Assembly: GCA_036510575.1 (NCBI GenBank)
Contig: DATCDR010000036.1
Coordinates: forward strand, 1 to 64,000
Length of the DNA stretch: 64,000 nucleotides
Direction: 5' to 3'
Source of the DNA: DATCDR01 sp036510575
Lineage (GTDB): Bacteria; Actinomycetota; Acidimicrobiia; Acidimicrobiales; Bog-793
The position numbers and the translations under genes were made by a program. Within the stretch, counting starts at the first letter, position 1, and every line of letters starts with the position of its first letter. The notes beneath the pieces are model-generated. The model did no database searches. It was not told the DNA's origin and was given only the letters and a program-made list of their open reading frames with translations. This document shows, piece after piece, positions 44,770 to 54,579 of this stretch.

Positions 44770-45516
44770 CTACTTCGCTTTGCTCGCCGGCGAAGCCGCG
44801 CCTTTCGCTGCACTCGGCGAGATACCGCTGAAACGCGTTCCAGGCGGATCGAGCGCCCACTCGGGAGTCTCACCCCAGGAGTCCTCATAGATGACGTCGC
44901 TGATCGGCAGTCGGCGAACCGCGCCGTGACTCCCGACTGGCCGTCCGAGCGGAACTGTCGCGAAGATGTAGGCGCTGTCTGGAATCGAAAGCAACTTTCG
45001 CAGCTCCTCTTCGATGTTGTGGTGCCACATCGAGATCGTTCCGCCGTATCCGAGCGCGCGTGCGGCAAGCAGCAAGTTCTGAATCGCCGGGAAGACCTGC
45101 GCTGCATCGCGCTCAGTTGCGCCCTTCACCGAATCTGCACATACAAGGACGATGACCGGAATCTCCTCGAAGCGATCGACGAAGTTCTGCATCGTCTCGC
45201 CCATTCGAGCTGCACGTGATCCAGGCTTTGCTTGGTCGTATCCGTAGCTGAGTCGCTGCACCGACCATTGAGCTCGAAAGCAGTCACCGAGCATCTTCCG
45301 AGCCCTTACCGCGACGGGGCCATCGCGAAGGACGAGGAAACGTGCGGGCTGGGAGTTGGAGCCTGATGGTGCCCGTGTCGCCGCGAAGAGGATGCGGGCC
45401 AGGTCTTTTGCTGGAACCGGATCGGGTCCATAGCGGCGAATCGTCCGAGTGGACTCGAGACCTTCAAGTAGGCCGACCTCAATCGGCGAAGAAGGGGATG
45501 TGGCGTCGTTGCTCAA
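44770..45516 (-). CDS. Nitroreductase-family FMN oxidoreductase
   Basis: 248 residues of the NfsA/BluB/SagB flavin superfamily. EGLESTRTIRRYGPDPVPAKDLARILFAATRAPSG(SNSQP) contains the FMN-phosphate arginines and PSGSNSQPARF contacts; FPAIQNLLLAARALGYGGTIS and PLGRPVGSHGAVRRLPISDVI finish the fold. A Ser/Ala-rich tail follows. Could act on a nitro, quinone or enone compound with NAD(P)H. Likely co-transcribed with the thioesterase gene downstream. Confidence 0.85.
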   Translation of the reverse strand: MSNDATSPSSPIEVGLLEGLESTRTIRRYGPDPVPAKDLARILFAATRAPSGSNSQPARFLVLRDGPVAVRARKMLGDCFRAQWSVQRLSYGYDQAKPGSRAARMGETMQNFVDRFEEIPVIVLVCADSVKGATERDAAQVFPAIQNLLLAARALGYGGTISMWHHNIEEELRKLLSIPDSAYIFATVPLGRPVGSHGAVRRLPISDVIYEDSWGETPEWALDPPGTRFSGISPSAAKGAASPASKAK

Positions 45517-45656
45517 TCTTCTACTCGCTTTCTAACCGCTCAAACACTGCCGGCGTGCCCAGTGGTTTAGCAGCGAAGTGGGCAGGCCTTCGGTAGCGGT
45601 CATGAGCCGAAGCAAGCGACCTCGCGCACGGGTCCACGGCCGCGAACACCGTTTCA

Positions 45657-46454
45657 TCAGGTGGTCGAATCGACGAGCCAACGTGCGCTCTCATCCACGA
45701 ACGGCGTCTCGCAGGGTCGGCCATCGGCAACATAGACCCTGCTTGGCTCCTCATTGTCTGGCACGACCACGATCATCGACGATCGGGTGCCATAGGCATC
45801 GCCGTGCACGCAGGCTGGTCGGCGCGCTGATCTGTTTTCAGCTTCCGACAACGGCACGGATCGATCGGGCTCTGAAACGTGGTCAGCGAGCACGCCCGTG
45901 AGGCGCTCGAGAAGAGCATCGAATGAGAGGTGCGACGGGTCACCGAGCAGTTCGCGCGCGCGGTCGACTTTCGTCGACGGGGCGCCGATCGCGAGGTTCT
46001 CCAGGATGTGAATACCCGGCGCAAGTGCGAGATGTACGAGACGGCTCTCGCCGTCGAGCTCGACGTAGTGAAGCGAGCGACGATCTCCGACGAGCATCCA
46101 GGCGGCGTTGTACTCCGAGGGTCGCACCCTCGCCGCGAGTGTCGACACCCCATGTGCAGCAGACTCAGCCGAAGCAAGAAGTAGCGGGAGCTCTCCGCGC
46201 GAGCGCCGAGTCGGATCCTTACCAAGAGCTGAGGGGCGATTCGTAAGGCCGGCGACTACTCCATGGTCGTTAACGGCGAGCCACGTCCCCCCGGCAAGTT
46301 CGTCTCGACCTCCAAGGACACGCGGCCCGCTCTCGCGAAGAACGGTGATCGGCGTCGCCGGCCGATCTAGGCGTTCGTCTCGGTTGGCCGCTACCACGAG
46401 CGGGAAACTAGGCACGACGCGCGAACATACGACGAGGAGGCACACCGGATGCAT
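45657..46454 (-). CDS. NRDE (TANGO2-like) family protein
   Basis: 265 residues. N-terminal FPLVVAANRDERLDRPATPITVL carries the name motif Asn-Arg-Asp-Glu right after a hydrophobic strand that starts at the likely processed N-terminus (HPVCLLVVCSRVVPS). Later GGRDELAGGTWLAVNDHGVVAGLTNRP and the YNAAWMLVGD, HYVEL repeats match the family. NRDE/TANGO2 proteins are Ntn-hydrolase-like; roles in lipid and heme handling are proposed. Divergent from rpmB. Confidence 0.85.
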   Translation of the reverse strand: MHPVCLLVVCSRVVPSFPLVVAANRDERLDRPATPITVLRESGPRVLGGRDELAGGTWLAVNDHGVVAGLTNRPSALGKDPTRRSRGELPLLLASAESAAHGVSTLAARVRPSEYNAAWMLVGDRRSLHYVELDGESRLVHLALAPGIHILENLAIGAPSTKVDRARELLGDPSHLSFDALLERLTGVLADHVSEPDRSVPLSEAENRSARRPACVHGDAYGTRSSMIVVVPDNEEPSRVYVADGRPCETPFVDESARWLVDSTT

Positions 46455-46678
46455 GTCTAGTCGCCCTTTGATCTGCCGATCACGAGGTCGCCGGGGATGG
46501 TCCTGGCGCCAAGGCGAGCAATCGCGCTAGGTCCTTCGCGCCGCAGTCGATTGGGTCCAGGTGTGGCCGTGACAGGTCCTGGCCAGGGATGGTAACCTGC
46601 CAATTCGCACACGTTCGGAGTAGCTAGGTCCTCGTGCGCGTCTTTCTTTCCCGTGTGAGATGAAAAGAGTACGGCGTC

Positions 46679-46912
46679 ATGGCAGCGGTTTGTGAAATTT
46701 GCGGCAAGAAGCCGAACTTCGGGATGAACGTCTCCCACTCCCATCGGCGTACCAAGCGACGCTGGGATCCGAACATTCAGCGCGTCCGCGCGCTAGTCGC
46801 CGGATCGCCGACGCGTATCAACGTTTGCACCTCATGCATCAGGGCCGGAAAGGTGCAAAAGCCGCCACGGCGAATCGCCGCCAACTTCGCGGCCAACTTC
46901 GCCAAGAAGTAA
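46679..46912 (+). CDS. rpmB: 50S ribosomal protein L28, zinc-binding form
   Basis: 77 residues. AAVCEICGKKPNFGMNVSHSHRRTKRRW and NVCTSCIRAGKV contain two CxxC pairs (Cys5/8 and about 50/53) that bind zinc in the C+ form of L28; zinc-poor cells use a C- copy. Basic, rRNA-binding. It lies on the plus strand between the NRDE gene and thiL, not beside fakA as in many relatives. Confidence 0.97.
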   Translation: MAAVCEICGKKPNFGMNVSHSHRRTKRRWDPNIQRVRALVAGSPTRINVCTSCIRAGKVQKPPRRIAANFAANFAKK

Positions 46913-47009
46913 CCCGCGGGCAGCTGTGCTCTCGCGTCTCTGGTTGACTCCGCCGCGTTCTCCGAAGGACCACTTCTCGAGTACGGGTTAGCTGAGCTCG
47001 AGCCGCTTC

Positions 47010-47945
47010 TTATCCGAGATGATGCAGGTAGCCACGCGGGATGAAGTCCTCGCCGCCGATCTTTCGTGCGTCAACGTCGCCGACGAGCCGACCGATCTCT
47101 ATCGGGACGATCAGTCCTGCGGCGACGAACGCTACAGAGATCTCCTCCGATGAGGGAGCGGTGAAGACCAGCTCGTAGTCTTCTCCGCCACTCATCGCGT
47201 CGTCGAACGTTGCGCCAGGCGCGACGGGAACCAGGTCAAGCGCGAGGCCTACGCCCGAGGCGCGGCACAGCCGATCGAGATCGAGACCAAGACCATCAGA
47301 GACGTCGATCATCGCCGTGGCACCCCCTCGCTTGGCCGCCCGCCCCTCAGCCAGGCGCGGCCGAGGTCGTCTGTGTGCATCGACGACCTCCCCACTAGCA
47401 CGAGCGTCGGTAAGAAGCGCTCGCAGCCCCGCCGCGGATGCGCCCGTCGCCCTCGTCAGAAACACTCGATCCCCAGGTCGCCCACCGCTTCGGAGCACCG
47501 GTGCCCCTTCACCCCCGTCGGCGACTACCGCTATCGAAATCACGAGGGCCGTGCCACCGGTAAGGTCACCGCCCACGATCGGACAGTCGAACTCCGAAGA
47601 GCACGCGAGGATCCCGTCGTAAAGAGCGGAGAGCTTCGACCGAGTGGCGCCCGCGAGACCGACGACCGCTGCCGTCGGCGTGCCACCCATCGCCGCGACG
47701 TCAGAGAGGTTCGCCGCGAGCACCTTCCAGCCCGCGTCGGCCAGGCTTCCGGTCTCTGCGTTGAAATGGACCCCCTCGACAGCGATATCGGTGGCGAACA
47801 GCAAGCTATCCGGGCCCTGGAGAACGGCCATGTCGTCACCGATCCAGACCTCGCCGTCGCGGGCAGCGCCGATTCGGGCCGCCAGCTCGACGATCGCGTC
47901 AATTTCACCTCGCTCCGGCGAACCTTGATCGTCAAATCTGACCAT
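47010..47945 (-). CDS. thiL: Thiamine-monophosphate kinase
   Basis: ATP-dependent kinase making thiamine diphosphate, the cofactor. 311 residues of the PurM-like family: WIGDDMAVLQG (metal), FATDIAVEGVHFN, NLSDVAAMGGTPTAAVVGLA, the ATP-site CPIVGGDLTGGTALVISIAV, then DVSDGLGLDLDRLCRASGVG and GGEDYELVFTAP. Full length. Divergent from pckG across about 210 bases. Confidence 0.96.
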   Translation of the reverse strand: MVRFDDQGSPERGEIDAIVELAARIGAARDGEVWIGDDMAVLQGPDSLLFATDIAVEGVHFNAETGSLADAGWKVLAANLSDVAAMGGTPTAAVVGLAGATRSKLSALYDGILACSSEFDCPIVGGDLTGGTALVISIAVVADGGEGAPVLRSGGRPGDRVFLTRATGASAAGLRALLTDARASGEVVDAHRRPRPRLAEGRAAKRGGATAMIDVSDGLGLDLDRLCRASGVGLALDLVPVAPGATFDDAMSGGEDYELVFTAPSSEEISVAFVAAGLIVPIEIGRLVGDVDARKIGGEDFIPRGYLHHLG

Positions 47946-48156
47946 CCAAAGACGCTACATAGCGCCCGCCTCCGCCGTGGATTCCTCGAAGCATCGGCGG
48001 GGAGGCACATGTGCACGCTTTGCATTAGCGTGTTAGGAACCGGATGGCGGGGGTATCTCCGGCGAGCAACGAAGCGTTCGCACTGTCGACGGCGAGGGAC
48101 GGTGGCGAAGACGTCGCTGGTCGCCTGAGCTACGAGATCAAAAAGGCAGGCCACAC

Positions 48157-49956
48157 ATGCCCCACACTAAGAACCGGGCACTGACCGACTGGGTAGACGA
48201 GTTCGCAAAACGAACTCAAGCGGCGGATGTCCGGTGGTGTAACGGCTCGGCGGATGAGTACGACGAGCTGTGTGAGTTGCTGGTGTCGCAGGGAACCTTC
48301 ACGAAACTGAGCGACGCGAAGCGACCGGCGAGCTACTGGGCGCATTCGGACCCGCGAGACGTCGCTCGCGTCGAGTCGAGGACCTTCGTCTGTCCCGCCG
48401 ACGAGATCGACGCAGGGCCGAACAACAACTGGATGGATCCCGCAGCGATGCGCGATCTCATGAGCGATCTCTTCGACGGCGCAATGGCGGGACGCACGCT
48501 CTACGTCGTCCCCTTCTCAATGGGACCGCTCGACAGCCCGATCGCGAAGATCGGCGTGCAGCTGACGGACTCGCCGTACGTCGTGGTCTCGCTTCGAATC
48601 ATGACGCGCATGGGCGATGCGGTCCTCGAGGCCCTCGGCGACGATGGGGCCTTCGTACCTTGCCTGCACTCAGTAGGCGTGCCGCTCGCCGACGGTGCTG
48701 AGGACGTGTCCTGGCCGTGCGACCCCGAACACCTCACCATCGCGCACTTCCCCGAGACGAGGGAGATCTGGTCGTTCGGCTCCGGCTACGGCGGCAATGC
48801 CCTGCTTGGCAAGAAGTGCCTCGCGCTTCGAATTGCGTCGGTGATCGCCCGCGACGAGGGCTGGCTCGCCGAGCACATGTTGATCTTGAAGTTGACCTCT
48901 CCAGCAGGTGAGGTGCGCTATATCACCGGCGCGTTCCCGTCCGCGTGCGGCAAGACGAACCTGGCAATGCTCATCCCGACCGTTCCGGACTGGAAGGTCG
49001 AGACCATTGGTGACGACATCTGCTGGATGAAGATCGGGCCCGACGGCATGCTCCGGGCGATCAACCCCGAGGCCGGATTCTTCGGTGTCGCTCCAGGCAC
49101 GAACATGGAGACCAACCCCAACGCCGTGCTGATGCTCAGCGCGAACACGATCTTTACGAACACCGCGTACACCGACGATGGCGACATCTGGTGGGAGGGG
49201 CTCACCAAGGAGCCGCCGAGCCACCTGACCGACTGGCAGGGCCAGGAGTGGACGCCAGGTTCTGGTGGTCCTGCTGCGCACCCGAACTCACGTTTCACCG
49301 TCGCGGCCAGCCAGGACCCGGCGATCGCGTCAGAGTGGGAGGACCCAATCGGCGTGCCGATCTCGGCGATCCTCTTCGGCGGTAGGCGCGCCTCGGTCGT
49401 CCCGTTGGTGCATGAGTCGTTCGACTGGCAACACGGCGTATTTCTCGGTTCGATCATGGGATCTGAGACGACTGCCGCGGCGGCTGGTGAGGTCGGCAAC
49501 CTGCGTCGCGACCCGTTCGCGATGCTGCCCTTTTGTGGCTACAACATGGCGGACTACTGGAACCATTGGCTTGAGATCGGCGAGCAGCTCGAGGAGTCCA
49601 AGCGGCCACGGATCTTCTACGTGAACTGGTTCCGCAAGAGCACAGATGGACGATTCCTATGGCCAGGATTCGGCGAGAACTCGCGGGTGTTGAACTGGAT
49701 CTTCGACCGTTGCGCCGGCAGAGGTGAGGCCGATCAGTCGCCAATCGGCTGGGTACCCGCAAAGGGAGCGATCACGACCGACGGTCTCAATATCTCCGAA
49801 GAGGATCTGGCCGCGGTGATGGCGGTCGACCCGTCGGAGTGGGAGCGCGAGGTCCCGCTCATCGAGGAGTACTTCCGCACATACGGCGACAGGACCCCGC
49901 CTGCGCTCTACGCCGAGTTGGAGGCGCTGGCTGCTCGCGTCGCAGCTGCGAAGTAG
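48157..49956 (+). CDS. pckG: Phosphoenolpyruvate carboxykinase (GTP)
   Basis: Converts oxaloacetate plus GTP to PEP, CO2 and GDP: gluconeogenesis from TCA intermediates. 599 residues, full length. Key parts: [20 protein letters not shown], the kinase P-loop region [16 protein letters not shown] with the reactive Cys, [27 protein letters not shown], and [28 protein letters not shown] precedes the ATG. Single-gene unit; convergent with the MFS gene at a short inverted repeat near 49953-49981 that may serve both as terminator. Confidence 0.97.
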   Translation: MPHTKNRALTDWVDEFAKRTQAADVRWCNGSADEYDELCELLVSQGTFTKLSDAKRPASYWAHSDPRDVARVESRTFVCPADEIDAGPNNNWMDPAAMRDLMSDLFDGAMAGRTLYVVPFSMGPLDSPIAKIGVQLTDSPYVVVSLRIMTRMGDAVLEALGDDGAFVPCLHSVGVPLADGAEDVSWPCDPEHLTIAHFPETREIWSFGSGYGGNALLGKKCLALRIASVIARDEGWLAEHMLILKLTSPAGEVRYITGAFPSACGKTNLAMLIPTVPDWKVETIGDDICWMKIGPDGMLRAINPEAGFFGVAPGTNMETNPNAVLMLSANTIFTNTAYTDDGDIWWEGLTKEPPSHLTDWQGQEWTPGSGGPAAHPNSRFTVAASQDPAIASEWEDPIGVPISAILFGGRRASVVPLVHESFDWQHGVFLGSIMGSETTAAAAGEVGNLRRDPFAMLPFCGYNMADYWNHWLEIGEQLEESKRPRIFYVNWFRKSTDGRFLWPGFGENSRVLNWIFDRCAGRGEADQSPIGWVPAKGAITTDGLNISEEDLAAVMAVDPSEWEREVPLIEEYFRTYGDRTPPALYAELEALAARVAAAK

Positions 49957-49977
49957 CTCCTCGACCGCAACTCGTAG

Positions 49978-51351
49978 CTACGCGGGAGCAGGCCCCACCT
50001 TCGGCGTGCGCCGCGGGCCGCGGGGTGCGATTACGTAGGAGAGCAACGCCAACAAAGTGACCGACGCGATCGCGACGTCGCCGACGCGCAGCGCGACCGG
50101 CACGAGCGTCGCCAACAGTGCAGCAGCGACCCAGGCCAACTGCAGCCGCGTCTCGATTCGGCCAAAGGCCCGCCCCAGCAATGCCGGCGCCACATGGCGC
50201 TGGGCGATCGAGTCCAGTGCGGGCTTCGCGCTCGTTGGAGCGATGCCGACGACCAGCGTCAGCATCGCTTGTGCGAGCAGCCCACCGACGAGCGCGGCAC
50301 CGAGCGCGCCGACGACGAGGCTCCCAAGCGCGATCGCGATGATCTGCTGCTCGGAGAAGTGCCTGCGTAGCCGGGGGACGATCAGCGACCCGACGAGCGA
50401 CCCGACCGCGCTTGCTCCAAGCAGCAGTCCGAACCACCACGTGGCGGCATGCTCGCGACGGAGTGTGAACGCCAGAAAGAATTCGACGAATCCAACTGCC
50501 GCCCGAGCGACTGTCAGGGCACCAGCCGCGGCTCGAACCTCACCCCGGTAGAGCGGGAGCCCGAGGGCCCTTCGCTGTCGCGCCACATCGCGAGCGCGCG
50601 CCACCTTTTCGCCCTCCGTGTCTTGGTCGTAGAAGGAGTTGTCCGAGACGAGCGGCAAAAGCACATGCCGCTCGGGCTCGGGCTCGGCGACACGCTCAGC
50701 CTCGGCGGGCGTCCTGGTGAGTCGAAGCGCGGCGATGCCTCCGGCCACGAAGATCAGCGTGCCGGTGCGCAACACCCAGACCGCCCCGATCTTGAAGATT
50801 CCGACAGCGATCGGCACCACAAGCAGGCTCGCGAGCGAGGCCAGCACCGCGAGCTTGGCATTCGCGCTCGCCAGATCCTCGTCGTCGGCGATCATCTCCG
50901 GCACGAGTGAGGCCCGCGCGACGAGGTAGAGCTTGCCGAGCACGAGCACGACGAACGCCTCGGGAAAGAGCAGCAGATCGTGGAGATTCTTCGCCATGCC
51001 GAGGCAGGCGAGTGCGGAGCCGAAGCTCGCGATCGCAACGCTCGTCCGCCTGGCTTGGCGACCCCTGTCGAGCAGCGGGCTAAGCGCTGGACCAACTACC
51101 GCGAAGGGTGCGATCGTAATCAGGAGATAGAGAAGAATCTTGCCCTTGGCTGCATCCGGGGAGATCGAAAAGAACAACGAACCCGCGAGCGAGACGGTGA
51201 CGAAAGCTGTCCCGGCCGCTTGCAAGGTGTGCACGAGCGCCAGTCGCCCGAACGGCGTCGACTGGTCGAATAGCTCCGCAACGGCGCCCCGCAGCATCGC
51301 CAACATTCGGGAGAGGAACCGCGAGGCCCGACCGCCGCTTTTCACTGCCAC
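49978..51351 (-). CDS. MFS transporter, 12 TM
   Basis: 457 residues with about 12 hydrophobic segments in two halves separated by a charged loop (around 225-275, RTPAEAERVAEPEPERHV). Between TM2 and TM3 lies LLDRGRQARRTSV, a degenerate MFS loop-1 motif. The substrate is unknown; similarity in style is to efflux-type or siderophore-exporter-type MFS proteins of actinobacteria. Basic C-terminal tail (PRGPRRTPK). No regulator adjacent except the stand-alone Lrp-like domain in divergence. Confidence 0.8.
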   Translation of the reverse strand: MAVKSGGRASRFLSRMLAMLRGAVAELFDQSTPFGRLALVHTLQAAGTAFVTVSLAGSLFFSISPDAAKGKILLYLLITIAPFAVVGPALSPLLDRGRQARRTSVAIASFGSALACLGMAKNLHDLLLFPEAFVVLVLGKLYLVARASLVPEMIADDEDLASANAKLAVLASLASLLVVPIAVGIFKIGAVWVLRTGTLIFVAGGIAALRLTRTPAEAERVAEPEPERHVLLPLVSDNSFYDQDTEGEKVARARDVARQRRALGLPLYRGEVRAAAGALTVARAAVGFVEFFLAFTLRREHAATWWFGLLLGASAVGSLVGSLIVPRLRRHFSEQQIIAIALGSLVVGALGAALVGGLLAQAMLTLVVGIAPTSAKPALDSIAQRHVAPALLGRAFGRIETRLQLAWVAAALLATLVPVALRVGDVAIASVTLLALLSYVIAPRGPRRTPKVGPAPA

Positions 51352-51452
51352 GAATCTACGGTATGTCGGGTCAGGGCTGAGATCGATTCGCCCTATTCAC
51401 TGCTACTGAATAGGGTTTGGTCGAGACACCGAGGAACCCGTGGGAGTCCGAG

Positions 51453-51689
51453 ATGACCGTGCGCGCCTACGTCTTGATCCAGACCGAGGTAGGGAAGGCT
51501 GCCGACGTGGCGCTTCGACTGCGCGCGATCGCCGGCGTGGTCCGGGCCGACGACGTGACCGGCCCCTACGACATCATCGCTCAGGCCGAGGCCGAGACCG
51601 TCGATGACCTCGGGCGCGTCGTCGTGAGCAGGGTGCAGCTGATCGAGGGAATCATGCGGACGCTCACCTGCCCGGTCATCCAGATCTGA
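51453..51689 (+). CDS. Stand-alone Lrp/AsnC ligand-binding (RAM) domain
   Basis: 78 residues: VRAYVLIQTEVGKAADVALRL, IAGVVRADDVTGPYDIIAQAE, LGRVVVSRVQLIEGIMRTLTCPVI. This is the beta-alpha-beta-beta-alpha-beta RAM fold that senses amino acids in Lrp regulators, but without a DNA-binding domain. Such single domains bind small effectors or modulate partners. ATG at 51453, after GAGGAA/GGGAG; an upstream GTG at 51417 adds non-family residues. Divergent from MFS, convergent with sufC. Confidence 0.85.
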   Translation: MTVRAYVLIQTEVGKAADVALRLRAIAGVVRADDVTGPYDIIAQAEAETVDDLGRVVVSRVQLIEGIMRTLTCPVIQI

Positions 51690-51755
51690 CACCTCCACGT
51701 CATTTCGCGGACTCGGCTTCCAAAAGCAAGTGAGCGATCGCCTCGGAACGACGAA

Positions 51756-52541
51756 CTAAAGCGGCAGGTAGCTCGTTTCGGGCGACTCCGATTCGCTCTC
51801 GCCGAGGTAGGCGCCATATCCGTCACGTTCGAGCTCGTCAACGAGATCAGCACCGCCGGTGGCGACGATCTCGCCGTGAACGAGAACGTGGACCACATCA
51901 GGGATGAGCACTTCGAGGAGTCGCCGGTAGTGCGTGATCGCGATCACGCCGAGCGCCTCGCCTCCTCTCGACGGCGAGCGAACCGCCATCTGTACCCGCC
52001 GCGATACATCTCTCAGTGCATCGACATCCAGGCCCGAGTCGAGCTCATCGAGGATGGCGATCTTTGGCTGCAGCACTGCTAGCTGCAACGTCTCGAGGCG
52101 CTTTTTCTCACCACCGGACGCGTCCATGTTCAGTGCCCGCTCAGCCATGCCGGCGCCGACGCCGATCAGGCTCGCTTCCTCTTCCAGGGTCGCTACGAGA
52201 TGGCCGGTCGCGCGCCCGCCTGCAAGTGCCGACTCGGTCAATACGTCGATGAGCCGAACGCCCGGGATCTCCGTCGAGGCCTGTGGTGCGAGAAAAAGCC
52301 CAGCTCGTGCTCGCTCCCAGGTAGGCAGGCCAAGAAGCTCCACGCCGTCGAGCGTGGCGGAACCGCCAATGACGCTGTACGCAGGATGACCCATCAGCAC
52401 ACCAGAGAGCGTGCTCTTTCCGGCGCCGTTTGGGCCCATGACGGCGTGGACTTCGCCACTTCGCACCTCGAGGTTCACCCCGCGCAGAATCGTCTCACCA
52501 GCAACGCTCGCGACCAGATCTCGGATGATGAGTTCGCTCAC
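51756..52541 (-). CDS. sufC: Fe-S assembly ATPase SufC
   Basis: 261-residue ABC ATPase that drives the SufBCD scaffold. Walker A AVMGPNGAGKSTLSGVLMG, signature ASGGEKKRLETLQLAV, Walker B KIAILDELDSGLDVDALRDV. Overlaps the Rieske gene by four bases (52538-52541). Last gene of this operon; sufS and sufU do not follow in the window. Confidence 0.96.
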   Translation of the reverse strand: MSELIIRDLVASVAGETILRGVNLEVRSGEVHAVMGPNGAGKSTLSGVLMGHPAYSVIGGSATLDGVELLGLPTWERARAGLFLAPQASTEIPGVRLIDVLTESALAGGRATGHLVATLEEEASLIGVGAGMAERALNMDASGGEKKRLETLQLAVLQPKIAILDELDSGLDVDALRDVSRRVQMAVRSPSRGGEALGVIAITHYRRLLEVLIPDVVHVLVHGEIVATGGADLVDELERDGYGAYLGESESESPETSYLPL

Positions 52542-52885
52542 GCAACACCGTCGTTTGCATCCGCGTCGTCGGGGAGATGCACGACGACTTGCTCAGCGTC
52601 GATCGAGACGTCATAGGTAGCTACCGGTCGTGTAGCTGGAAACGTGAGTGGGGCGCCGGTCGCGAGCGAGAAGAGGCTTCCGTGCTTCCAGCACTCGATC
52701 GCACACTCTTCGACGTCAACCTCACCGACGGACAGCGAGTAGTCCTCATGTGAGCAGACGTCATTGATCGCGTACACCGCGTCACCACAGCGAACGACAC
52801 AGATCGACGTGTCGCCGCAGTCGACCCGCTGTGCAACGCCGTCCTCGAGACCAGACAGCGGGCCCACGGCAACGTCTCGACTCAT
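52538..52885 (-). CDS. Rieske [2Fe-2S] ferredoxin-like protein
   Basis: 115 residues: cluster ligands CSHEDYSLS (Cys-x-His) and ECWKHGSLF (Cys-x2-His) with the usual loops, about 25 residues apart, and a nitrite-reductase-small-subunit-like fold. Embedded between sufD and sufC, so it probably supplies electrons to, or is a client of, Suf assembly. Such Rieske genes in actinobacterial suf operons are known; the exact role is not. Confidence 0.92.
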   Translation of the reverse strand: MSRDVAVGPLSGLEDGVAQRVDCGDTSICVVRCGDAVYAINDVCSHEDYSLSVGEVDVEECAIECWKHGSLFSLATGAPLTFPATRPVATYDVSIDAEQVVVHLPDDADANDGVA

Positions 52886-54171
52886 ACGGCGCTGCTCTCG
52901 ATCTCTCGCGTGAAGACTTCCCGCAGGTACTCCGCACAGCCAAGCGAGGGCACCTGATCGAATAGGTCATCGAAGAAGCCGAGCAGGATCAGCCGATTGG
53001 CGATCTCGGTGGGTACTCCACGGCTTTCTAGATAGAAGCGCTGCTCGGCATCGATTGGCCCGACCGCCGAGGCGTGCGAGCACCGGACGTCGTTCTCCTC
53101 GATGTCGAGATTCGGCACCGAGTCGGCATGCGCGCCCTCGGAGAGCACAAGGTTGCGATTGGTCTGCGCGGCGACCGCACGACGTGCGCCCTTGGCCATA
53201 TGGATCATGCCGCTGTAGACCGAGCGGGCGTGGTCGCGCACCGCTCCTTTGAAGACGAGGTTGCTAGTCGTCCGCCCGACGGAGTGCTCCTGGAAGGTGC
53301 GGAGATCCTGCACCTGAGCGCCCTTTGCGAGATAGGTCGCAGCAAGCCTGCTCTCGGCACCCTCGCCGACGAGATCCGAGCGGGTGAACAGGCGCGCGTA
53401 CAAGCCGCCAAGCGCAGCAGAAAACGAACGCAACTCGGCATCTCTCGCGACCCTGCTCAGCTGATAGGCAAGCTGCCAGTCATCGTCGCCGAGCTGTTGG
53501 ATGGCGTGGTAAGCGAGATGCGCGCCCTCGTCGAGCAACATCTCAGTGACGGGCAGGCAAAGCCGGTCACCGCTCGGTGACACGTAAAACTCGATCAGCG
53601 TCGCCTCGGCGTGGTGGGCGAGGTGGAGAAACGAACGGGGCACGACGGTCGCCCCGACCGAGGCACCACTCAGCTCGTGGACGATGACGATCGGTCGGTC
53701 GACGACAGCGCCGGCTGCAACCTCGATCACCGTTGCGTCGCTCGTCAACGCCTCTGCGAGATCGATGAAGGACTCGCCGACCTCGGCCAGCAGCGTTCCG
53801 TATCCAGCGGGAGCCTCAGTTGCGGCGCCGAGGTTCGAGAGCGCGAGGCCAGCCGGGCACCCCGCGGGCTCGAACGTCGTGCTCACCCACGCGCCGTCAA
53901 GGGTCCGAACGGTCACCGCTGTCGCGCCGATCGCGTCGAGCAACGCGGAAGAAAGGCCTTCGTCACTAGATGTTGTTCCATCCAAGCTGCCAGAGAAACG
54001 GCTGAGGTCGAGCTCGTCGATTAAGCCGTAACGAAAGCTTTCGTCTCGCTCACTTGGCAAAGCGGCGGTCGCGAACGACAGCGCGGCGTCACTTCTCCGC
54101 TCGCTTAGCCACTTTGGTCCGTTGAAACTGCGACGAGCCCAGGACTCATCGAAGGTGACCACATCGGTCAC
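52882..54171 (-). CDS. sufD: Fe-S scaffold protein SufD
   Basis: 429 residues of the SufB/SufD beta-helix family: WLSERRSDAALSFATAALP, IVIVHELSGASVGATVVPRSFLHLAHHAEATL and the C-terminal SHASAVGPIDAEQRFYLESRGVPTEIANRLILLGFFDDLF. SufD binds SufB and SufC and takes part in cluster assembly and iron entry. Overlaps the Cys-rich gene (upstream) by four bases. Confidence 0.92.
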   Translation of the reverse strand: MTDVVTFDESWARRSFNGPKWLSERRSDAALSFATAALPSERDESFRYGLIDELDLSRFSGSLDGTTSSDEGLSSALLDAIGATAVTVRTLDGAWVSTTFEPAGCPAGLALSNLGAATEAPAGYGTLLAEVGESFIDLAEALTSDATVIEVAAGAVVDRPIVIVHELSGASVGATVVPRSFLHLAHHAEATLIEFYVSPSGDRLCLPVTEMLLDEGAHLAYHAIQQLGDDDWQLAYQLSRVARDAELRSFSAALGGLYARLFTRSDLVGEGAESRLAATYLAKGAQVQDLRTFQEHSVGRTTSNLVFKGAVRDHARSVYSGMIHMAKGARRAVAAQTNRNLVLSEGAHADSVPNLDIEENDVRCSHASAVGPIDAEQRFYLESRGVPTEIANRLILLGFFDDLFDQVPSLGCAEYLREVFTREIESSAV

Positions 54172-54536
54172 GAGCGATCCTCGCGGGGTCGACGACGAAA
54201 GCGTGCGGTGAGGCGGCCAAGCGAGGTGTCCGCGCGTGCCTGCTCGCGAGCGACTTCGGCTCGCGTCGTCGGCACTACGGCGTTCACGATGTCCTCAGCG
54301 GCGTCCAAGAGCCCGCCTATCTCCTCTGCGGGCTCATCGGGCTCTTCCTCGATCGCCGGCTCGACTAGCGAGCCGTAGACCCATCCCGCGTCAGCGAGCC
54401 GACGCGAGTACTTCGCGCAGTTGTCCGGGCACCGCCACGGAGCCTCTGGAGCGAGATCGAGCGTGCAGATACGCGCGACCTCACCGGAGGCATACGTTCT
54501 CGACTGATAGTTCTTGCACTCTTCGCGCATCGGCAC
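54168..54536 (-). CDS. Cys-containing protein in the suf operon, 122 aa
   Basis: Unknown function. Cysteines at residues 7, 24, 36 and 40 (EECKNYQSR, ICTLDLAP, WRCPDNCAKY) could bind zinc or an Fe-S cluster, and an acidic linker (EEEPDEPAEEIGG) leads to a basic helical tail RLTARFRRRPREDR. I recall similar proteins mostly beside suf genes of this lineage. Overlaps the sufD start; sits between sufB (44 bases) and sufD. Confidence 0.7.
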   Translation of the reverse strand: MPMREECKNYQSRTYASGEVARICTLDLAPEAPWRCPDNCAKYSRRLADAGWVYGSLVEPAIEEEPDEPAEEIGGLLDAAEDIVNAVVPTTRAEVAREQARADTSLGRLTARFRRRPREDRS

Positions 54537-54579
54537 GTGCCGAGTCTCCCTGGTATTCGAAGTGGTTACGTGTCGCGGG

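Noticed and set aside
49953..49981. GTAGCT/AGCTAC inverted repeat between pckG and the MFS gene
   Set aside because: Only six-base arms and no T-run; mentioned in the pckG entry but too weak to list as a terminator.
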